Shown here piece after piece: positions 5,363 through 8,565 of a stretch of 8,565 bases of DNA. Source of the stretch: Syntrophomonadaceae bacterium (GTDB lineage Bacteria > Bacillota > Dethiobacteria > DTU022 > UBA8154); the NCBI GenBank assembly GCA_007122565.1, contig SKTJ01000207.1, positions 1-8,565 on the forward strand. The letters run 5' to 3'. Made by a program: the position numbers and the translations under genes. Positions within the stretch are counted from its first letter, which is position 1. Every line of letters starts with the position of its first letter. The notes beneath the pieces are model-generated. The model ran no database searches, was not told the origin of the DNA, and worked only from the letters and a program-made list of their open reading frames with translations.

Positions 5363-5391
5363 TTGACTTTACGATTAAAAAGCTTTAACAT
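5363..5391 (+). promoter_or_regulatory. Promoter of the DUF2933 gene
   Basis: TTGACT (5363-5368, five of six) and TAACAT (5386-5391, four of six) are 17 bp apart. An operator starts 5 bp after the -10. A TATAAT at 5425-5430 has no -35 and is less likely. Confidence 0.55.
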
Positions 5392-5395
5392 AAAA

Positions 5396-5412
5396 ATACC
5401 CCCCCTGGGTAT
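5396..5412. promoter_or_regulatory. CsoR-type operator upstream of DUF2933
   Basis: ATACCC and GGGTAT are perfect 6-bp arms around CCCCT, the same 17-bp architecture as the other sites. It covers the expected transcription start of the DUF2933 gene. Confidence 0.7.
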
Positions 5413-5450
5413 GCAAAGCTATTATATAATTCCGGAAGGAAGGTGCACCT

Positions 5451-5687
5451 GTGGCTAATGAAGAAAAGCGTGGCTTTAACTTTAGGAGTATAATTATGGT
5501 TCTTTGCTGTGCGATCCCCATGCTACTGCTGTTATATTTTATATCTGGTGCTGGAGAAGGAAACTTCCTGGGAGGCGGAACAGGCCTGTTCTTATTACTT
5601 TGCGTGGGCATGCACGTCTTAATGTTAAAATTTATGTATGGCGGCGGGCATAGTCAAAAAGATAATGAAAGCCAAAAAAGCGAGTAA
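5451..5687 (+). CDS. DUF2933-like small membrane protein
   Basis: A 78-residue protein with two hydrophobic helices (about 13-32 and 45-62) joined by a glycine-rich loop. The first helix carries CCAIP (Cys19, Cys20, Pro23). The second carries C51 and the Met/His-rich MHVLMLKFMYGGGH. This layout matches DUF2933 proteins, which I recall as small membrane proteins encoded in copper and heavy-metal resistance loci. Paired Cys and clustered Met/His would suit soft-metal contact, but no activity is established. The GTG start at 5451 is preceded by GGAAGGAAGGTG (5433-5444). It has its own promoter and a perfect operator. The following gene begins 119 bp downstream with its own ribosome site and might be co-transcribed. 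Confidence 0.72.
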   Translation: MANEEKRGFNFRSIIMVLCCAIPMLLLLYFISGAGEGNFLGGGTGLFLLLCVGMHVLMLKFMYGGGHSQKDNESQKSE

Positions 5688-5806
5688 TATTAGTAAAGCA
5701 TTGTTTAGGAGTACCCTCCTGTAATTGGCGCTTTCCAAAAGCCCAGTAAATAAATTTATATCTGTGGTATGCTCCTGGCAAAAAATTAATAAGAAAGGAG
5801 TCAATA

Positions 5807-6310
5807 TTGAAAAGAGGCCAAAGTGATTTTTTGCTTAAAAAAAAGGTGCTCCTCGCTTCTATTAGCCGGGGTATTATGGCCCTAACGGGTTTATTGCTAT
5901 TCTATCTTCTCTTCCTGGGGTTAATAGAATCATTCGAACTTGCCTTTTACGTAATAAGGGATGATGTGTTTTTTGTAGCAGCCATATCTTTAGGTTTTGG
6001 CGTCCAAATGGGCTTATTATCCTACAGCCGCAGAATTCAGATACTGGCACAGAGCAAGAAAGTAGTCGCTCTAGGCACCTCCGGCACAGGTGCTTCTTCC
6101 CTGTCCATGGTTGCATGTTGCCTGCACCATGTAAGTGATGTGCTACCCTTTTTTGGGATTTCAGCAGCAGTATTATTCTTTGAAAATTACCGCTACCCTT
6201 TCATGTGGATGGGCGTACTAGCTAACTTGGTAGGTATCATATTAATGGTGCGTATATTGCATAAGAACCGCCTTTGGCCGCGGCAAATTTTTACTGGCAA
6301 ACCATCTTAA
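5807..6310 (+). CDS. Four-helix membrane protein with CCxHHxxD motif
   Basis: A 167-residue integral membrane protein, family not recognised. Hydrophobic segments lie at about 22-42, 53-72, 97-125 (broken near Pro114) and 132-151. The first residues (MKRGQSDFLLKKK) are basic, predicting a cytoplasmic N-terminus. The third segment holds a striking GTSGTGASSLSMVACCLHH stretch (90-108) followed by Asp111 and Pro114. Two cysteines and two histidines inside the membrane suggest a metal- or redox-active site. The TTG start has GAAAGGAG 6 nt upstream. Between the DUF2933 gene and this one there is only a small AGGAG/CTCCT hairpin (5708-5721) and no clear terminator, so they may form one transcript. 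A terminator shared with the convergent thioredoxin-like gene lies downstream. A metal transport or oxidation role is inference from motif and context. Confidence 0.7.
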   Translation: MKRGQSDFLLKKKVLLASISRGIMALTGLLLFYLLFLGLIESFELAFYVIRDDVFFVAAISLGFGVQMGLLSYSRRIQILAQSKKVVALGTSGTGASSLSMVACCLHHVSDVLPFFGISAAVLFFENYRYPFMWMGVLANLVGIILMVRILHKNRLWPRQIFTGKPS

Positions 6311-6418
6311 AGGGGAAAATCGATTCGTCTCTTCCATATACTCCCGTAATCATTGCCTCATTGCTAAACTTCATTTCCATATGTTTTTCTTCTTTTAGCG
6401 GACAACCGGTATATACTA
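6306..6418 (-). pseudogene. Frameshifted C-terminal remnant resembling isoprenylcysteine methyltransferase family
   Basis: On the minus strand one frame reads LKEEKHMEMKF and, after a shift, another reads LREYMEETNRFSPL. Together they match the usual C-terminal pattern of ICMT/PEMT-type membrane methyltransferases (basic EE...FG..Y..Y...RF.P). The break can be explained by a doubled 8-base unit (AGCAATGA then GGCAATGA) plus a missing C: GATTACGGGAG here against GATTACCGGGAG in the tail at 8180-8290. No N-terminal part is present to the right, where a terminator stands. It fills most of the gap between two convergent genes and overlaps the end of the CCxHH gene by a few bases. Confidence 0.5.
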
Positions 6419-6428
6419 TCAAATGTCC

Positions 6429-6438
6429 CAATATACCC
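6429..6438. promoter_or_regulatory. Half-site of the shared operator
   Basis: CAATATACCC is identical to the left arm of the operator at 7401-7410 and to sequences at 4344 and 4373, but no GGGTAT follows at the correct spacing. It lies between a decayed gene fragment and a terminator, with no promoter visible. It may be a relic of a lost operator or chance. Confidence 0.3.
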
Positions 6439-6447
6439 CAGGAAAAG

Positions 6448-6492
6448 AAAAGAGGGGTAACGGATAATATAACATTTACCCCTCCCTCTTTT
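6448..6492. terminator. Bidirectional terminator between convergent genes
   Basis: GAGGGGTAA (6452-6460) and TTACCCCTC (6476-6484) are perfect 9-bp arms. An outer AAAAGAG/CTCTTTT pairing is possible with a bulge. T-rich sequence follows on the plus strand, and the mirrored A-rich stretch (6443-6451) gives a U-run on the minus strand. It can end both the CCxHH membrane gene and the minus-strand thioredoxin-like gene, whose stop is only 8 bp away. Confidence 0.8.
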
Positions 6493-6500
6493 CTATATGT

Positions 6501-6842
6501 TTACTTCATATAGCTTGCTTCCGCTTCCGCGCGAGCCCTGCCAATCTGGGCTTTCAGCTCTTCTTTCTCTGCTACCGCTTCCAGGGCATCAAGCATCTCA
6601 TCAAGTGAGGGACAAACACTTTCGAAGACCGGTTTTCCATTGATCACGACCGTCGGGAAAACTTTAACGTTATGCTCCATGAATTTATTGATTCCCTCCT
6701 GGTTTTTAATGGACCACTCCTTGAACTCCAAATGCTGCCTGATGCCATCCGGCAGAGAGGTAATAGTTTCAAGCATGTACGCGCATATCGCACACTGCTC
6801 GGAATCATAAGTCACGATATCTATAACCGGCTTTTCACTCAT
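6501..6842 (-). CDS. Thioredoxin-like protein with CxxC active site
   Basis: A 113-residue cytoplasmic protein with a thioredoxin/glutaredoxin fold. The first strand VIDIVTYDSEQC leads to CAIC (Cys17, Cys20). The cis-proline segment is VKVFPTVVINGKPVFE (residues 59-74, Pro63), and a third cysteine (Cys77) sits in CPSLDEML. Residues 90-113 are a charged helical extension rich in Glu, Arg and Ala, not part of classical thioredoxin. CAIC differs from the CGPC of thioredoxin and CPYC of glutaredoxin, so it belongs to a less characterised thiol-redox or thiol-delivery subgroup. The start is supported by AGGAGG (6850-6855) 7 nt upstream. No copy of the shared operator precedes it. A role with the nearby metal-type proteins is inference. 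Confidence 0.82.
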   Translation of the reverse strand: MSEKPVIDIVTYDSEQCAICAYMLETITSLPDGIRQHLEFKEWSIKNQEGINKFMEHNVKVFPTVVINGKPVFESVCPSLDEMLDALEAVAEKEELKAQIGRARAEAEASYMK

Positions 6843-7151
6843 TTCAACGCCTCCTAATTTTTATCTTCAAGGGCCAGAGAACAAGGTTACAACTATTCCG
6901 ATTTGTCATACTTATATAATCACCCCTTACTATTTTTGATAGACGGTCATACTGCCCCTGTGGTGGCGGCACCATCAGATGAAAATAGCCGAATTTCGGC
7001 TTTTCCAGATTTTATCTTCTTGTCCAACTGTCTTAATCACCCCCCTCATCGCATTATACGCTGGAGGAAATTCTTATAGATGAGTAACACTATAGAATTA
7101 CTTGGTTATTTGTTATAAAAAAATCTCCATGCAATAACATATGCATCTACG
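6843..7151. other. AT-rich intergenic region
   Basis: Apart from the thioredoxin gene's ribosome site and the palindromic hairpin at 6987-7001, nothing firm is seen. A 19-codon minus-strand frame starts after an AAGGGGTG near 6900-6920 and ends a few bases before the thioredoxin-like ATG. It has no homology I recognise and is not called as a gene. Confidence 0.5.
6987..7001 (-). terminator. Hairpin, possible terminator of the YHS transcript
   Basis: AGCCG and CGGCT pair around AATTT (or as a 7-bp near-palindrome). On the minus strand it is followed by ATTTTCATC, and on the plus strand by TTTTCC. It lies about 150 bp beyond the YHS stop with nothing else between, so it is the best candidate for that transcript's end, though the stem is short. 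Confidence 0.45.
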
Positions 7152-7376
7152 CTAGTGGCATGAAGGCCCTTTGCTGCCGAATTCCTTGGTGTTTGATTCT
7201 GCAAGACTGTACAGCAAACGCTGCCACCAGTTATTTCCAAGGTGCTCTTTGGGGTTATTAATAAATTTTTCATAGCAGGAAGAGCAGCAAAAGTAGTAGG
7301 TTTTTCCTTTAAAAGATGTGGTTTTAAAAACTTTTTCCACTGACAGATTAGCTTTGCAAACAGGATCCATATGCAT
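7152..7376 (-). CDS. YHS-domain protein (metal-binding, C-CC-C)
   Basis: A 74-residue cytoplasmic protein dominated by a YHS domain: MDPVCKANL (residues 3-11), then FKGKTYYFCCSSCYEKFINNPKEHL (about 25-49). The family core is DPVC...YYFCC..C...F...P. The cysteines at the first strand and in CCxxC form the usual soft-metal site. Such domains occur alone or fused to copper and heavy-metal P-type ATPases and copper chaperones. Residues 50-74 (NNWWQRLL and a C-terminal SCH) are not conserved in any family I know. I start at the ATG 7376, 8 nt after the AAGGAG; the in-frame GTG at 7385 overlaps that ribosome site and cannot use it. The gene has the strongest promoter in the window and a perfect operator. 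It is monocistronic. Confidence 0.82.
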   Translation of the reverse strand: MHMDPVCKANLSVEKVFKTTSFKGKTYYFCCSSCYEKFINNPKEHLGNNWWQRLLYSLAESNTKEFGSKGPSCH

Positions 7377-7400
7377 TTCAATCACTCCTTATTAAGTATC

Positions 7401-7425
7401 CAATATACCCCCATAGGGTATATTG
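7401..7425. promoter_or_regulatory. CsoR-type operator at the YHS promoter (best copy)
   Basis: CAATATACCC and GGGTATATTG are perfect 10-bp arms around CCATA, a 25-bp dyad. It lies 8 bp downstream of the minus-strand -10, over the expected transcription start, and ends 24 bp before the YHS start codon. The arm-spacer-arm geometry equals that at 4375 and 5396. Confidence 0.8.
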
Positions 7426-7433
7426 TTAGTACT

Positions 7434-7461
7434 ATTATACATGCAATCAGGATGATGTCAA
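7434..7461 (-). promoter_or_regulatory. Consensus sigma-A promoter of the YHS gene
   Basis: Read on the minus strand, TTGACA (7456-7461) and TATAAT (7434-7439) are both perfect, with a 16-bp spacer. A consensus promoter directly followed by a perfect operator is typical of a strongly repressed, stress-inducible gene. Confidence 0.88.
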
Positions 7462-7535
7462 GGGGTTTTCTAATACCGTATTAGCCAGGCGCTTTTTGCA
7501 ACAAATGCTTGCTGGCCTCCAGGTTATCACACTCC

Positions 7536-7578
7536 AAAAAAAGTATAAGCCTGCAGTTTTGGCAAGCTTATACTTTTT
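7536..7578 (-). terminator. Terminator of the membrane-anchored secreted-protein gene (bidirectional)
   Basis: AAAAAGTATAAGC (7538-7550) and GCTTATACTTTTT (7566-7578) are perfect 13-bp arms around a 15-nt loop. On the minus strand the hairpin runs into seven T residues. It follows the stop of the minus-strand gene at 7629 by about 50 bp and insulates the YHS promoter. Confidence 0.85.
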
Positions 7579-7628
7579 CAAAGTTTGATGACCTCCAAGA
7601 GCAACTAATTGCAAAGCTATGGGGACAG

Positions 7629-8156
7629 CTACCAGGTAAAGGTAATCTCTGGTTTATCATCCAGGTCATTCAAAATAAGCGTAAGATTTCCGCTGTCATC
7701 TGTCCATATAGGTTCACCTGAGGATAACTGATTAGGTACTTTCAAAGTCCCCTGGCGGTGATGCGCCAATTCCGATTCACTCTCCCAGGTAAATCCTGCG
7801 TTAATAATTTGACCATTTACCTGCAGTTCTGCTTTTTCTGCTATGGGGTAGTCAGTTAAGGATAGGGTATGGGTGTCTAGTTGTATAAAAAAAGCAAGGG
7901 GGTCCACTTGTTGCTCTGGCTCTTTCAGGTTTAGAAAGGTTGCTGCTATCATTACTTGGGATGTGCTTTCTTCCAAGGTAATGCTGTCATTGACAGAAGC
8001 TTCCATATTATTGCTATCAGGTTCTTCTTGTCCTGAAACTATGGTATCATTTATATCACCGTTTACGGAATCAACGGCTCCTTCGCTGGGATAAAAGTAC
8101 CACATTCCACCCACTGTTACCAGTACCAACACTGCTGTAACCTTAATTTTATTCAT
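7629..8156 (-). CDS. Membrane-anchored or secreted protein of unknown function
   Basis: A 175-residue protein with an N-terminal hydrophobic helix (residues 5-20, MNKIKV then VLVLVTVGGMWYFY). It has no lipobox and no clear cleavage site, so it is probably membrane-anchored facing outward. Residues 25-66 are an acidic low-complexity linker rich in Asp, Glu, Ser and Asn. The C-terminal part (67-175) looks like a beta-sandwich: VMIAATFLNLKEP, QLDTHTLSLTDYPIAEKAEL, FTWESESELAHHRQGTLKVP. This pattern (THS/TLxLxxY, later W and HHRxGxL) recalls uncharacterised secreted proteins of anaerobic Bacillota, but I cannot name a family. The paired His132/His133 could bind metal. AGGAGG lies about 10 nt before the ATG. 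Its start is 23 bp from a decayed transposase ORF, and it has its own strong terminator. Confidence 0.72.
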   Translation of the reverse strand: MNKIKVTAVLVLVTVGGMWYFYPSEGAVDSVNGDINDTIVSGQEEPDSNNMEASVNDSITLEESTSQVMIAATFLNLKEPEQQVDPLAFFIQLDTHTLSLTDYPIAEKAELQVNGQIINAGFTWESESELAHHRQGTLKVPNQLSSGEPIWTDDSGNLTLILNDLDDKPEITFTW

Positions 8157-8179
8157 GCAAAAACTGCCTCCTGATATTT

Positions 8180-8565
8180 TTATATCGTTTCTTTTTGCTC
8201 CCTGTTCTGAAAGGAACGAGCTAAGGCTAGGGGAGAAGGTAAAAAGCGGCGGCTATTTTTCATATACTCCCGGTAATCTTCACCAAAATGCTGCAACATG
8301 TATTTGAAGAAATTCTCCTGAGCCCATCTGGAGAACATGTAGGTGGCGAGGATGATAAAGGAGAGAGAGCGGACTGTGCTGATAACGCTGGTCTGATGTC
8401 CGGTGTCCGTAAGTTTTCTGATCTCACGCACTTCCACCCTCTCGTCCTTTTTCGAGCCGATGGTTTTTTCCCGTTCGGCAAGTTTCATTTTCACCTTTTC
8501 GCCGTTTGGCATGGCCGTCTCGTATTCCTTGAACTCCTCTTCCGGCCAGTCATCACCTGGATGCT
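8180..8565 (-). pseudogene. Truncated transposase-like protein fused to a methyltransferase-like tail (partial at window edge)
   Basis: The minus-strand frame is open to the right edge. Its first part (8291-8565), with DDWPEEEFKEYE, VREIRKLTDTGHQTSVIST and YMFSRWAQENFFKYM, resembles the C-terminal region of a transposase-like family I recall from Bacillota and other anaerobes; I cannot assign the IS family. After FFKYMLQ the frame continues with HFGEDYREYMKNSRRFLP (8238-8290), which is not transposase-like but fits the C-terminus of ICMT/PEMT membrane methyltransferases, like the fragment at 6306-6418. The ORF is therefore probably a chimera of two broken genes joined near 8290. An internal ATG at 8512 is unlikely to be the start, since homologous-looking sequence extends upstream. 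It is probably non-functional. Confidence 0.55.

Noticed and set aside
6844..6903. 19-codon minus-strand frame ending just before the thioredoxin-like ATG, possibly a leader peptide
   Set aside because: The Shine-Dalgarno spacing is poor, the frame contains the thioredoxin gene's own ribosome site, and there is no sequence support. It is weaker than the glgP leader case.
7106..7381. Second minus-strand frame overlapping the YHS gene (91 codons)
   Set aside because: It is a frame-shifted shadow; the C-CC-C YHS motif is only in the 7152-7376 frame.
1..8565. tRNA, rRNA or CRISPR array
   Set aside because: No cloverleaf, rRNA core or regularly spaced repeat array was seen on either strand by eye.

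Overview
The window looks like chromosomal DNA from an anaerobic Bacillota, most likely a clostridial or Peptococcaceae/Desulfotomaculum-like lineage. This rests on strong AGGAGG ribosome binding sites, TTG and GTG starts, Gram-positive-style lipoproteins, the DUF1659-DUF2922-YvrJ module and flavinylated (FMN_bind) lipoproteins. The organism is inferred, not proven.

Layout. Positions 1-443 hold no convincing gene, but contain an inverted repeat and a terminator-like hairpin. An 8-codon ORF (444-470) with a perfect Shine-Dalgarno overlaps the start of a short-form alpha-glucan phosphorylase (470-2119). Facing it on the minus strand is a rhodanese-domain lipoprotein (2213-2605). After a 380-bp non-coding gap comes a plus-strand run of small genes: DUF1659, DUF2922, a 41-codon YvrJ-like peptide and an M15 peptidase (3004-4222), broken by two strong hairpins.

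The second half is dominated by short, mostly envelope-directed or metal/thiol-type genes. They are a lipoprotein with two FMN-binding domains (4489-5265), a DUF2933 membrane peptide (5451-5687), a four-helix membrane protein with a CCxHH motif (5807-6310), a CxxC thioredoxin-like protein (6501-6842, minus), a YHS-domain protein (7152-7376, minus) and a membrane-anchored secreted protein (7629-8156, minus). Several are separate units with their own terminators.

The most notable pattern is a shared operator, ATACCC-N5-GGGTAT, found in four copies at three promoters: two at the FMN lipoprotein, one at DUF2933 and one at the YHS gene. All lie over or just after recognisable -35/-10 elements. The motif resembles operators of the CsoR family of repressors (copper, persulfide, nickel or formaldehyde sensors). 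This suggests a dispersed regulon joining a flavin electron-transfer lipoprotein to metal-binding small proteins. The repressor gene is not in the window. A weaker variant lies upstream of the rhodanese gene and a half-site lies at 6429.

The right end shows genome decay. A transposase-like C-terminal region (8291-8565, minus, open at the window edge) runs in frame into a tail resembling the C-terminus of isoprenylcysteine methyltransferase-family proteins. A second, frameshifted fragment resembling that tail lies at 6306-6418.
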